From HGM11501 sp045123995 (GTDB lineage Bacteria > Bacillota > Clostridia > CAKSNL01 > HGM11501), in the NCBI GenBank assembly GCA_045123995.1, contig JBGVKY010000026.1, positions 248,001 to 312,000 on the forward strand: a stretch of 64,000 nt of DNA, given 5' to 3'. The notes beneath the pieces are model-generated. The model had not been told where the DNA came from. It ran no database searches and was given only the letters and a program-made list of their open reading frames with translations. Positions 33,378-42,455 of this stretch are shown here, piece by piece. Position 1 is the stretch's first letter, and each line of letters starts with the position of its first letter. Made by a program: the position numbers and the translations under genes.

Positions 33378-34308
33378 CGCGAGACCTCCTTTCCAAAAAC
33401 TCTTCAATCATTTTTTCTGCCGCTTTTTCTTTATCAATTCTGCAGTCTATAGCTTTGACTTTTTCATTCCTTCTAAACCAAGTCATTTGTCTCTTTGCAT
33501 AGTGTCTTGTATCTTTTTTAAGGTTTTCGATGGCTTCTTCAAGAGATATTTCCCCCTTGAAATAGGGAAAGAATTCCTTATAGCCTATTGCCTGAAGAGA
33601 AGTTTCTGTTCCGTCGGAATTTTTATAAAGCCATAAAGCTTCATCTAAAAGACCGTTTTTCATCATCAGGTCAACCCTCTTATTTATCCTTTCATAGAGC
33701 ACTTCTCTGTCATGTTCAAGATAAAGATACAAAACATCGTAGGGCGAGTCTTTTTCCTCATTTTTTCCTACGCTTTCATCCAGACTCTTTTTTGTTGTTT
33801 TAATTATTTCAATGGCTCTTATAACTCTTTTTAAATTATTTTTGTGTATATTCTCTGCCGCCTTCGTATCCAGCTCTTTAAGAATGTTATGAACCGCTTC
33901 GTTTCCCTCTTTTTCAGAAAGAAGTGTAAGTTCACGTCTTAATTCTTCGTTTTCTCCATTATGAGCAAAGTCACTTTCGTTTATAAGAGAGTCTATGTAA
34001 AGACCCGTTCCCCCTGCAACTACGGGGATTTTTCCCCTTTCGTTTATATCATCTATGATGGGCTTTGCTCTTTTTACATAGTCTGCCACAGAAAACTTTT
34101 CTTTGATATCCAAAAAATCTATCATGTGGTGAGGAACTTCCAAAAGTTCTTCTTTTGTAGGCTTTGCCGTTCCCACATCAAGATTTCTATAAATCTGCAT
34201 AGAGTCGGCAGACACTATTTCGCCGCCGAATTTTAACGCTGTATTTATAGCAAGGTCACTTTTACCTGATGCTGTTGGCCCCGCAATAACAATAAGGGGA
34301 ATTTTCAT
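33367..34308 (-). CDS. miaA: tRNA dimethylallyltransferase MiaA
   Basis: Adds dimethylallyl to A37 of tRNAs reading UNN codons. The 313-residue protein has Walker A GPTASGKSD (10-18), SADSMQIYRNLDVGTAKP, the catalytic-region VAGGTGLYIDSLI, and RHYAKRQMTWFRR near the end. It overlaps mutL by 4 bases (ATGA) and precedes the hlyD-like gene. MiaB, encoded three genes upstream, further modifies the same base. Confidence 0.96.
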   Translation of the reverse strand: MKIPLIVIAGPTASGKSDLAINTALKFGGEIVSADSMQIYRNLDVGTAKPTKEELLEVPHHMIDFLDIKEKFSVADYVKRAKPIIDDINERGKIPVVAGGTGLYIDSLINESDFAHNGENEELRRELTLLSEKEGNEAVHNILKELDTKAAENIHKNNLKRVIRAIEIIKTTKKSLDESVGKNEEKDSPYDVLYLYLEHDREVLYERINKRVDLMMKNGLLDEALWLYKNSDGTETSLQAIGYKEFFPYFKGEISLEEAIENLKKDTRHYAKRQMTWFRRNEKVKAIDCRIDKEKAAEKMIEEFLERRSRGEK

Positions 34309-36176
34309 GTTCTTTTAAATTCCTTTTCGATTTTTTCTTTGGAAAGCTTAATGCAAATAGGTCTTCCGTGAGGGCAGGTATTTATTCCCTTTAAGTTTAA
34401 GACTTTCAAAACCAAATCTTTCTGTTCCTCGAAAGACAATACCTTATTGGCTTTTATTGCGCTTTTACAGGAAACCGAATACATGGCACGCTCTTCCAAA
34501 AAGGTTCTTACCTCATGGCCCTTGGACCCTAAAATATCAAGCATTTCTATAATAATGTCTGAAAGATTAGCATCTTCTGTTCCTGAAGGAACACTTCTTA
34601 TAAAAATTTCTTTATCTCCCATACGGTCCGTTTCAAAACCTATGGAATCAAAAAAATCTTTATTATCCTGCCATATAACCATTTCCTCAGGATTTAATGA
34701 GACCATCTCCGGGATTAAAAGCATCTGGCTTTCTTTTATATTCTCTTCCCTTTTTCTCTTAAGTTCTTCAAAATTAAGTCTTTCGTGAGCGGCATGCTGA
34801 TCGATTATCAGCATATTCCCCTCAGACTCAGCCAGTATGTAAGTTTCAAAGACCTGACCAACTATCCTTACGTCGGCTTCCATTTGACTTTCTATTTCCT
34901 GCTGCATTTTAGTTGCATCAATTATTTCTTCTTTTACTTCTTCCTTTTTAACATCGCTGTTATAAGGAACAACCGGTTCTCTAACGAAAGACACTTCTTC
35001 CTTTTTAATTAAAGGCGTGAAAGAAGGTACCTTTTCTGCCTTTTTAATTTCTGTAAATTTAGCTATGGGAGTAAAGGGAATTTCTTTCTTTTCTTCCGAA
35101 GCTTTTTCTCTCACTTCTTCAATTTTCGCCGGTGCAATTTTTACTTCTGCCGTTCTTTCATCCGCCGCCGTCACAGAAGGTACGTAGGGCTTTTCGTAAA
35201 GAGTATTTTTAAGTCCCCAATAAACTGCATCATAAAGCTCTTTTTCGTCTATAAACTTAACTTCGGTTTTAGATGGATGAACATTTACATCAACCTTATC
35301 CGGGCTTATTTCCACGTTTAATACCGCCGCAGGGAACTTTCCCACCGTAAGCTGATTTTTATAACCCTCAGCAAGAGCAAAGCTCATAATCTTACTTTGA
35401 ACACTTCTTCCGTTAACAAAGAAAATCTGCATATTTCTGTTTGGGCGGGAAACCTTGGCATTTCCAACAAAACCACTAACTCCTACTCCCTCGTTTTCGT
35501 AATTTAACGGAAGCATATTCTCTGCAAAATCCTTTCCGAAAACAGCGTAAATGGCATTTAATAACTTGCCGTCACCGGGAGTAAAGAAAACTTCTTTTCC
35601 TGAAGATATATACTTAAAAGAAACATCTGGTCTTGAAAGAGCTGCCTTTTGCACCACATCGGTAACCGAAGCTGCCTCCGCCGAGTCTTTTTTGAGAAAT
35701 TTAAATCTGGCAGGGGTGTTATAAAAGAGATTTCTAACCGTTATGGTTGTTCCGCACTTTGCCCCCACCATCTGGCTTTCACCATATTCTCCTCCCGAAA
35801 CAGTAATCTTAATACCCATTTCGGCATCTTTTGTCTTTGTAATAAGTTCAGTTTCAGAAACAGCGGCAATACTTGCCAGAGCCTCGCCTCTGAATCCGTA
35901 AGTGCCGATTGCATAAAGGTCTTCCTCTGAGGAAATTTTACTTGTAGCATGAGGCATAAAAGCAACCAAAATATCGTCTTCCTCTATACCAAAGCCGTCG
36001 TCAGAAACCCTTATAAAGCTTATTCCGCCGTTTTTTATTTCCACGCTTATGGCTTTCGCTCCGGCGTCCAGTGAGTTTTCAATAAGCTCCTTGACTGCCG
36101 ATGAAGGGCGTGCAACCACCTCTCCTGCAGCAATTTTATTGGATACTGATTTATCAAGTACATGAATCTTTCCCAT
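34305..36176 (-). CDS. mutL: DNA mismatch repair protein MutL
   Basis: A 623-residue GHKL ATPase and endonuclease. The N-terminal ATP site shows ELIENSLDAGA, DDGFGI and TYGFRGEALASIA. The linker (about 340-430) is Glu/Lys-rich. The C-terminal domain has the endonuclease motif DQHAAHERLNFEE and the zinc-site tail CPHGRP, marking the nicking-type MutL found in bacteria without MutH. The start is ATG 36176: AAGG lies 9 bases upstream, whereas ATG 36185 directly touches that site. It follows mutS by 20 bases. Confidence 0.96.
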   Translation of the reverse strand: MGKIHVLDKSVSNKIAAGEVVARPSSAVKELIENSLDAGAKAISVEIKNGGISFIRVSDDGFGIEEDDILVAFMPHATSKISSEEDLYAIGTYGFRGEALASIAAVSETELITKTKDAEMGIKITVSGGEYGESQMVGAKCGTTITVRNLFYNTPARFKFLKKDSAEAASVTDVVQKAALSRPDVSFKYISSGKEVFFTPGDGKLLNAIYAVFGKDFAENMLPLNYENEGVGVSGFVGNAKVSRPNRNMQIFFVNGRSVQSKIMSFALAEGYKNQLTVGKFPAAVLNVEISPDKVDVNVHPSKTEVKFIDEKELYDAVYWGLKNTLYEKPYVPSVTAADERTAEVKIAPAKIEEVREKASEEKKEIPFTPIAKFTEIKKAEKVPSFTPLIKKEEVSFVREPVVPYNSDVKKEEVKEEIIDATKMQQEIESQMEADVRIVGQVFETYILAESEGNMLIIDQHAAHERLNFEELKRKREENIKESQMLLIPEMVSLNPEEMVIWQDNKDFFDSIGFETDRMGDKEIFIRSVPSGTEDANLSDIIIEMLDILGSKGHEVRTFLEERAMYSVSCKSAIKANKVLSFEEQKDLVLKVLNLKGINTCPHGRPICIKLSKEKIEKEFKRT

Positions 36177-36196
36177 AAGAAACATCCTTCTCTTTC

Positions 36197-38803
36197 TTAA
36201 GTTTCCTTTGCTCTTTGAATCAAATCATTCAAAATATTGAGAGCCTCGATAGGCGAAATTGTTGTTATATCAATCATGTTGATTCTGTCAATTATAGAAT
36301 CCTTTGTCATCTGGCTTATATCCATCTGCTCATCATCTTTTGTAACTTTCGTTCTGCTTTTTTCAGATGGGTTGTCGCTTTCTATGTTCTTAAGGATTTC
36401 CTTTGCTCTTTTTATTATAGATTCTTTTATTCCAGCCAGGCGTGCCACCTCGATACCGTAGCTTTCATCCGCCCCGCCTCTTATGATTTTACGGAGGAAA
36501 ATTATATCGTCGCCACGTTTTTTAACAGCGATACAATAGTTTTTAGTGCCGGGAAGTATATTTTCAAGCTCGGTGAGTTCGTGGTAATGTGTGGCAAAAA
36601 GTGTCCTTGCCTTAATTTTTTCCGCGCAGTATTCAACTATCGCCCACGCCATGGAAAGACCGTCAAAGGTACTGGTTCCCCTTCCTATTTCATCCAATAT
36701 AATAAGGCTTTTCTTTGTGGCGGAATTTACAATTTCAGCAACCTCGCTCATTTCCACCATATACGTACTTCTGCCGGAGGACAAATCATCCGATGCTCCC
36801 ACTCGTGTGAAAATTTTATCCGCTACGCCTATTCTGCAAAAAGTTGCCGGAACAAAAGAGCCCATTTGAGCCATAATAGTAATTAAGGCAACCTGTCGCA
36901 TATAAGTGGATTTACCTGCCATATTGGGCCCTGTTATTATTGCCATGGAATCTTCTTTTCCGGAAAGATAAGTATCATTGGGAACAAAAAGTTCGCTTTC
37001 AAGTAATCTTTCCACAACAGGATGTCTGCCATCTTTAATCTCTAAACATTCGCTTTCATCAACAACGGGCATTACATAAGAGTTTTTAACTGCCACATGA
37101 GCCAGAGAGCAGATTACATCTATAACACCAATAGCATGAGAGGTTTTCTGGATACTCCCTATTTTCTCAGCTATTTTCGATACCACCAGCATGAAAGCTT
37201 CGTATTCAAGGCGAACCACCTTTTCAGAGGCACTTAAGACATCTTTTTCAACCTCTTTGAGTTCCTCTGTTATAAATCTTTCTCCGCCTGTTAAAGTCTG
37301 TTTTCTTATATAGTCAGCGGGGACTTTATCCAAGTTTACATTTGAAACCTCTATATAGTAACCGAAGACCTTGTTGTATCCTACCTTGAGCTTGGGAATA
37401 CCGGTTCTTTCTCGCTCTCTTTGTTCTATTCCGGTTAAAATTCCCTTACTGTTTTTCATTAAATTATTGTAATAGTCGATTTCCTCGGAAAAGCCCTCTT
37501 TTATTATTTTTCCTTCACGGGTTGTAAGAGGAATATCCTTATCAACTATTGCCATATCAATAAGGCTTGTTAAATCATCCAGTATTTCAATATTCTCCGT
37601 CTGCTTTCTCATAAAGTCTGAGGTGAATTTTTCACATTCTTTTTTAAGACCTGGTAAAAGCATGAGTGAATTTTTAAGAGCCACAATATCCCTGGGATTT
37701 ACCGTTCCCAAGGATACACGGCTTACAATTCTTTCGATATCAAGAATTGAAGACATTATTTCCCTTATATTTTCTCTTTGTAAAAGCTTTTCTGCCGCTT
37801 CTCCCACGGCATCTTGCCTGCTTTTTATTTTAAGAGTATCTATCAGGGGTCGCAAAATCCAGCTTTTAATGGTTCTTTTACCCATGGTTGTGCAGGTTTT
37901 ATCAAGAATGCTCAAAAGCGTTCCTCTCTTTGATTTATCCTGCATATTTTCCACAAGCTCGAGATTCTTCTGAGCTACGCTTCCAAGCTCCATAAAGCGG
38001 TTATTTGTAAAATATTCAATTTCTTTCATGTGAGTAAGCGGAACCTTCTGAGTTTCCATTACGTAGGATAAAAGAGCACAGAGGGCACCTGAAAGTACTT
38101 CCTTAGAAAGAACCTTGTCCGCTTCTTTTCCAAACTGTTCACGAATAATTTCCTTTGCATTATTATAGTCAAAATAGCTTTCATCACAGGTAAAACAAAG
38201 TGCCTTTGTTTTATTGTTTATGTATGATGCCAGCTTTTCATCGGATATAGCACCGCTTCCTAAAATAATCTCAACGGGAGAAAAACGGTCGATTTCACCA
38301 AAAAGCTCCGAATTATATTCATCATTCAAAAACTCAGTAACTAAAGTTTCACCGGTGGATACGTCGGAAATTGCAAGTGCTGTCACTCCATCTTTTTTCT
38401 CTATGGCGCACATATAGTTTGTGGGCCGTGAGTCAAGCACCGTCTCATCTGTTATTGTTCCCGGTGTTACAACCCTTATGACATCTCTTTTAACAAGACC
38501 TTTTGCTTCCTTGGGGTCTTCAACCTGCTCACATATCGCCACCTTGAACCCTTTTGACACAAGTCTTGCAATATAGTTATCTGCCGCATGAAAAGGTACA
38601 CCGCACATAGGAGCTCTTTCAGGAAGTCCGCAGTCTTTTCCCGTAAGCACCAGATCAAGTGCAGCCGATGCAGTTTTGGCATCGTCAAAAAACATTTCAT
38701 AAAAGTCACCTACACGGTACATAAGTATCGCATCGGGATATTCATCTTTAGTGGCAAGATACTGCCTCATCATGGCTGAAAGTTTATTTCTGTCAACTAA
38801 CAT
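36197..38803 (-). CDS. mutS: DNA mismatch repair protein MutS
   Basis: An 868-residue mismatch sensor. The N-terminal domain carries the mismatch-contacting FYEMF (34-38; Phe34 and Glu36). The C-terminal ATPase has GPNMAGKSTYMRQ near residue 624, Walker B LIILDEIGRGTSTFDG and FATHYHEL. Length and architecture are MutS1. The start ATG has AAAGG 9 bases upstream. mutS-mutL order with miaB and miaA on either side is typical of Clostridia. Confidence 0.97.
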   Translation of the reverse strand: MLVDRNKLSAMMRQYLATKDEYPDAILMYRVGDFYEMFFDDAKTASAALDLVLTGKDCGLPERAPMCGVPFHAADNYIARLVSKGFKVAICEQVEDPKEAKGLVKRDVIRVVTPGTITDETVLDSRPTNYMCAIEKKDGVTALAISDVSTGETLVTEFLNDEYNSELFGEIDRFSPVEIILGSGAISDEKLASYINNKTKALCFTCDESYFDYNNAKEIIREQFGKEADKVLSKEVLSGALCALLSYVMETQKVPLTHMKEIEYFTNNRFMELGSVAQKNLELVENMQDKSKRGTLLSILDKTCTTMGKRTIKSWILRPLIDTLKIKSRQDAVGEAAEKLLQRENIREIMSSILDIERIVSRVSLGTVNPRDIVALKNSLMLLPGLKKECEKFTSDFMRKQTENIEILDDLTSLIDMAIVDKDIPLTTREGKIIKEGFSEEIDYYNNLMKNSKGILTGIEQRERERTGIPKLKVGYNKVFGYYIEVSNVNLDKVPADYIRKQTLTGGERFITEELKEVEKDVLSASEKVVRLEYEAFMLVVSKIAEKIGSIQKTSHAIGVIDVICSLAHVAVKNSYVMPVVDESECLEIKDGRHPVVERLLESELFVPNDTYLSGKEDSMAIITGPNMAGKSTYMRQVALITIMAQMGSFVPATFCRIGVADKIFTRVGASDDLSSGRSTYMVEMSEVAEIVNSATKKSLIILDEIGRGTSTFDGLSMAWAIVEYCAEKIKARTLFATHYHELTELENILPGTKNYCIAVKKRGDDIIFLRKIIRGGADESYGIEVARLAGIKESIIKRAKEILKNIESDNPSEKSRTKVTKDDEQMDISQMTKDSIIDRINMIDITTISPIEALNILNDLIQRAKET

Positions 38804-38824
38804 AAAACCAAGCCTTTCTTTAGC

Positions 38825-40213
38825 TTATATTAACTCTCCTTTAAGCGTCCATGTATTTACATCGTCAATTTTTACTTTTACAATCTGACCTTTAAGGTCT
38901 TTATCGCTTTCAAAGTGCACTAATTTTCCACCCTCGGACCTGCCGCTTTGTCTGCCCTTGTCTGTTTTGCTTTCGCCCTCAACCAAAACACTCTGTATAC
39001 TTCCTATAAGGGCTCTGTTTTTCTCTAATGATATGTCATTTTGAAGCTTTAACATTTTATCAAAGTTTATGTGCTTTTCTTCTTCCGTTAAAACATCAGG
39101 GAATTCTGCGGCGGGAGTTCCGCGTCTTTTTGAATAGATAAATGAGAAAATACTGTCATATCTCACATTTTTAAGGATTTCCATCGTAAGATTAAAATCC
39201 TCGTTGGTTTCACCCGGAAATCCCACGATTATATCTGTTGTAAGAGTAACATCGGGGATTTTTGTTTTAACCTCATCAATTATCTTTAAGTATTTTTCAG
39301 TTGTATAACGGCGGTTCATAAGTTCTAAAATCCTGTCGCTTCCGGACTGAATAGGAAGATGAAGCTGATTGCATATATTTTTACGTTCTTTCATTATGTC
39401 AATTAAATCACTGCCTATATCCTTAGGATGCGATGACATAAAGCGTATTCTCTCTATACCGTTAATCTCACTTACCTTTCCTAAAAGTTCGGAAAAGGAA
39501 AGTCCGCCAGAGTATGAATTTACATTCTGACCTAAGAGCATAATTTCCTTTATGCCCGAATCCGCAATGCTCTTTGCTTCATCGAGAACATCATTATATT
39601 TTCTGCTTCGCTCTCTACCTCTTACATAGGGAACTACGCAGTAACTGCAAAAATTGTTACAGCCATACATAACAGAAAGATAAGCCTTTACATCATTTTT
39701 CCTTAATATCGGAATTCCCTCAGTTACCTCCCCGTCAATATCAACTATATCCCTTACCTGCATTTTTTCTTCCATGGTTTTATACAAAATTTCGGGGAAA
39801 CGGTATAGTGAATGAGTTCCGAAAACCATATCCACATATTTATAATAGCGACGAAAACGCTCGTCCATCCCCTTTTGCTGTACCATACAGCCTGAAACAC
39901 CGATAATTAAATCAGGCTTTATCTCTTTTAAGGGCTTTAGTGCACCTATTCTTCCGAAAAGCTTTTTCTCGGCATTTTCTCTTACGGCACAGGTATTATA
40001 CAATATCAAATCAGCATCGGAAAAATCCTCTGTTTCTGAATAACCCATGGCATCAAGCATGCCCCAGAGCTTTTCAGAATCGCTTTCGTTTTGCTGACAA
40101 CCCAAAGTTATAAGACAGCATTTTTTATTCTCTTTATTTATTTTTCTAACCTTTGCCATATATTCTTTTTGCAAAAGAATTTCTTTTTCATCAGTTATCA
40201 CTAAGTTCGCCAT
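38825..40213 (-). CDS. miaB: tRNA-2-methylthio-N6-dimethylallyladenosine synthase MiaB
   Basis: A 462-residue radical-SAM methylthiotransferase. The N-terminal MTTase domain has cysteines 39, 75 and 109 for one [4Fe-4S] cluster; the radical-SAM cluster motif is CNNFCSYC (185, 189, 192); a TRAM domain ends the protein. It converts i6A37, made by MiaA, to ms2i6A37. A start at ATG 40213 with AAAGGAACAG upstream overlaps the preceding gene by 23 bases. Confidence 0.96.
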   Translation of the reverse strand: MANLVITDEKEILLQKEYMAKVRKINKENKKCCLITLGCQQNESDSEKLWGMLDAMGYSETEDFSDADLILYNTCAVRENAEKKLFGRIGALKPLKEIKPDLIIGVSGCMVQQKGMDERFRRYYKYVDMVFGTHSLYRFPEILYKTMEEKMQVRDIVDIDGEVTEGIPILRKNDVKAYLSVMYGCNNFCSYCVVPYVRGRERSRKYNDVLDEAKSIADSGIKEIMLLGQNVNSYSGGLSFSELLGKVSEINGIERIRFMSSHPKDIGSDLIDIMKERKNICNQLHLPIQSGSDRILELMNRRYTTEKYLKIIDEVKTKIPDVTLTTDIIVGFPGETNEDFNLTMEILKNVRYDSIFSFIYSKRRGTPAAEFPDVLTEEEKHINFDKMLKLQNDISLEKNRALIGSIQSVLVEGESKTDKGRQSGRSEGGKLVHFESDKDLKGQIVKVKIDDVNTWTLKGELI

Positions 40214-40730
40214 CTTCTGTTCCTTTCACGGTTTCCCTTTTTCTTCTGTACTTAAGGCGTTTTATTTTATCTTCGGGCAAAACACTTGAAATAAAGTTCT
40301 CAAAGCCTTCTCCAGTACATCTTTTAGGCATTATAAACTGTCCGTTCGGGACTGTCATAATCCAGAGATTTTTGGTTTCTTTTACTTTTTTGACATACTT
40401 CCACTCTAAATTACCCTTTATTTTACCAAGTGAAATTTTTAAGATTTCTTCATCCAATACATATGAAGCGGCTGTTTTATCAAGTCCCGATTTTTTGAAT
40501 GCCAGAGAAAGTCCTGCACTGGATGCAATGAGCAAAAACACCATTATTCCCACGCACCACCAAAGAGGCGTTATGGAAGATTTCAATTCTTCATTTCCCA
40601 TACATATTATAATAAAAACTACTGCCAAACCGATGAAAAATGAAAGAGCCATCTTAATCGGTCTTGCAAAAGTGGACTCTGCATATTCAGAAAATTCGCT
40701 AAAACTTAACTTATCAACTTTTATTTTCAT
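40191..40730 (-). CDS. YcxB-like two-helix membrane protein
   Basis: A 179-residue protein with two adjacent membrane helices (about 28-48 and 56-76) followed by a soluble PH-like domain (about 90-160) containing WKYVKKVKETKNLWIMTV and FIMPKRC, the pattern of YcxB-type proteins. No function is established. It is the first gene of the miaB-mutSL operon and overlaps miaB by 23 bases. ATG 40730 is preferred over ATG 40733 on spacing to GAGGAG. Upstream is only an extended -10 (TGGTATAAT, 40750-40758) with no clear -35. Confidence 0.6.
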   Translation of the reverse strand: MKIKVDKLSFSEFSEYAESTFARPIKMALSFFIGLAVVFIIICMGNEELKSSITPLWWCVGIMVFLLIASSAGLSLAFKKSGLDKTAASYVLDEEILKISLGKIKGNLEWKYVKKVKETKNLWIMTVPNGQFIMPKRCTGEGFENFISSVLPEDKIKRLKYRRKRETVKGTEDGELSDN

Positions 40731-40814
40731 CATATCGCTCCTCGATACAATTATACCAGTTTACTATAAAAATAATTATATCATAAAAACGAAATTAAAA
40801 CAAGCAAAAAAGCA

Positions 40815-40845
40815 AAAAAATATCCGCTAAAAGCGGATATTTTTT
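40815..40845. terminator. Terminator after the DUF1846 gene
   Basis: AAAAAATATCCGC and GCGGATATTTTTT form a 13-base stem with a TAAAA loop and T-runs on both strands, directly after the DUF1846 stop codon. Confidence 0.92.
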
Positions 40846-40848
40846 CTG

Positions 40849-42321
40849 TTATTTTTTCTTGTTGTAGGTTGCCTCGCAGGTTAAGTTCATTCCCAGTTTT
40901 TTGAACATATTTTCATCCACCTGGGAAAGGATCACTGTAGAATGTGCCTGGGCACCCTTTAGCTCACTTACCACATCCAGAGCTTGCTTGGCAAGAGGGT
41001 CGCTGGCAGCACAGATTGCAAGGGCAATCAAGGTCTCATCCATGTGTATTCTGGGGTTTTTGGCACCCAGATGATTGATTTTAAGGTCCTGCAGGGGCTC
41101 TATTACCTCTGGTGAAATAAGATGTACTTCATCACCAATTCCAGCTATTTCCTTTAAGGCATTAAGAAGTGCGGCACTTGAAGCTCCCAAAAGAGAGCTT
41201 GTCTTACCCGTAACGATTTTTCCCGACGGTAATTCGATGGCACAAACGGTACTCTTTGTAGCTTCCGCCTTAGAAAGGGCAGCATTTACAACAGGTCTTT
41301 CATCTGTAGTAACTTCTGCCTGCTTCATCAAAAGTTCCATTTTTCTTATTACCTTATCGTCGCACTTTCCGTTTGTTCTGTCCTTAAGTACCCCATAATA
41401 TCTTCTTATAATTTCATCCTTGGAGGCTTTTATAACAGCCTCTTCATCAATAATGCAGTTTCCCGCCATATTAACACCCATATCAGTAGGTGATTTATAA
41501 GGGTTTTCTCCCAGTATCTTTTCAAACATTACGTTAAGAACAGGGAAAACCTCGATATCACGGTTGTAGTTTACAGCAGTATATCCGTAAGCATCAAGAT
41601 GGAAGGGATCAATCATATTAACATCATTAAGGTCGATAGTTGCAGCTTCGTATGCAAGGTTTACCATATGCTTTAAGGGAAGGTTCCACACCGGGAAAGT
41701 TTCAAACTTTGCATAACCTGCCTTTATCCCCCTTTTATTTTCGTGGTAAAGCTGAGAGAGGCACGTTGCCATTTTTCCGCTTCCGGGGCCCGGTGCGGTA
41801 ACAACCACAATGGGCATTTCGGTTTCTATATAATCGTTTCTGCCGAAACCGTCCTCGCTCACGATATATTCAACGTTGGAGGGATAGCCATCTATGGGAT
41901 AATGCAGGAATACTTTTATCCCCATATTCTCAAGTCGCTTTTTGAAAACATCGGCAGCCGCCTGATGGCTGTATTTTGTAATTACAACACTTCCCACCTT
42001 AAGTCCAAGCTCACGGAAAGCGTCAATGAGTCTTAATGTGTCCAAATCGTAGGTGATGTTATAGTCGCTTCTTACTTTGTTTTTAACAATGTCAATGGCA
42101 CTTATGGCAATTACTATCTCGATTTTATCCGCCATTTCCAAAAGCATTTTCATTTTACTGTCGGGCAAAAAGCCGGGAAGCACACGGGATGCATGGTAGT
42201 CGTCAAAAAGCTTGCCGCCAAGCTCTAAATAAAGCTTATCGCCAAACTTTGCCACACGCTGCCTTATGTGTTCTGACTGCATTTTTATATATTTTTCGTT
42301 GTCAAAACCGATTTTCCCCAT
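40849..42321 (-). CDS. DUF1846 family protein
   Basis: A 490-residue cytoplasmic protein of the DUF1846 family, recognised by its start IGFDNEKYIKMQSEHI, the GKLFDDYHASRVLPGF and APGPGSGKMATCLSQLYHE stretches (the latter a P-loop-like sequence) and HLGAKNPRIHMDETLIALA near the end. Structures of the family exist but the reaction is not settled to my knowledge. It is a single-gene unit with its own promoter at 42362-42390 and a terminator behind it. Length is normal. Confidence 0.88.
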   Translation of the reverse strand: MGKIGFDNEKYIKMQSEHIRQRVAKFGDKLYLELGGKLFDDYHASRVLPGFLPDSKMKMLLEMADKIEIVIAISAIDIVKNKVRSDYNITYDLDTLRLIDAFRELGLKVGSVVITKYSHQAAADVFKKRLENMGIKVFLHYPIDGYPSNVEYIVSEDGFGRNDYIETEMPIVVVTAPGPGSGKMATCLSQLYHENKRGIKAGYAKFETFPVWNLPLKHMVNLAYEAATIDLNDVNMIDPFHLDAYGYTAVNYNRDIEVFPVLNVMFEKILGENPYKSPTDMGVNMAGNCIIDEEAVIKASKDEIIRRYYGVLKDRTNGKCDDKVIRKMELLMKQAEVTTDERPVVNAALSKAEATKSTVCAIELPSGKIVTGKTSSLLGASSAALLNALKEIAGIGDEVHLISPEVIEPLQDLKINHLGAKNPRIHMDETLIALAICAASDPLAKQALDVVSELKGAQAHSTVILSQVDENMFKKLGMNLTCEATYNKKK

Positions 42322-42361
42322 GTTCCCCGCCTCACTTTTTCATAAGTTCAAAATCTTAATA

Positions 42362-42390
42362 ATTATACCACAAATAAAAAAGCAAGTCAA
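42362..42390 (-). promoter_or_regulatory. Promoter of the DUF1846 gene
   Basis: Minus-strand TTGACT (42390-42385) and TATAAT (42367-42362), 17-base spacer, TGG before the -10. Confidence 0.78.
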
Positions 42391-42421
42391 TGGCTGAAAG
42401 GTAAAAACACCTGACAAATTA

Positions 42422-42452
42422 AAAAAAGGTGTAGCTTTCTGCTACACCTTTT
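42422..42452. terminator. Terminator after asnS
   Basis: AAAAAGGTGTAGC and GCTACACCTTTTT form a 13-base stem with a TTTCT loop, ending the liv-asnS transcript. Confidence 0.93.
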
Positions 42453-42455
42453 TAA

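Noticed and set aside
36215..36886. 223-codon open frame on the plus strand
   Set aside because: Antisense to the conserved ATPase domain of mutS; no family resemblance and no initiation signal.
40153..40830. 225-codon open frame on the plus strand
   Set aside because: Antisense to the YcxB-like gene and crosses its promoter region; runs into the terminator hairpin at 40815-40845.
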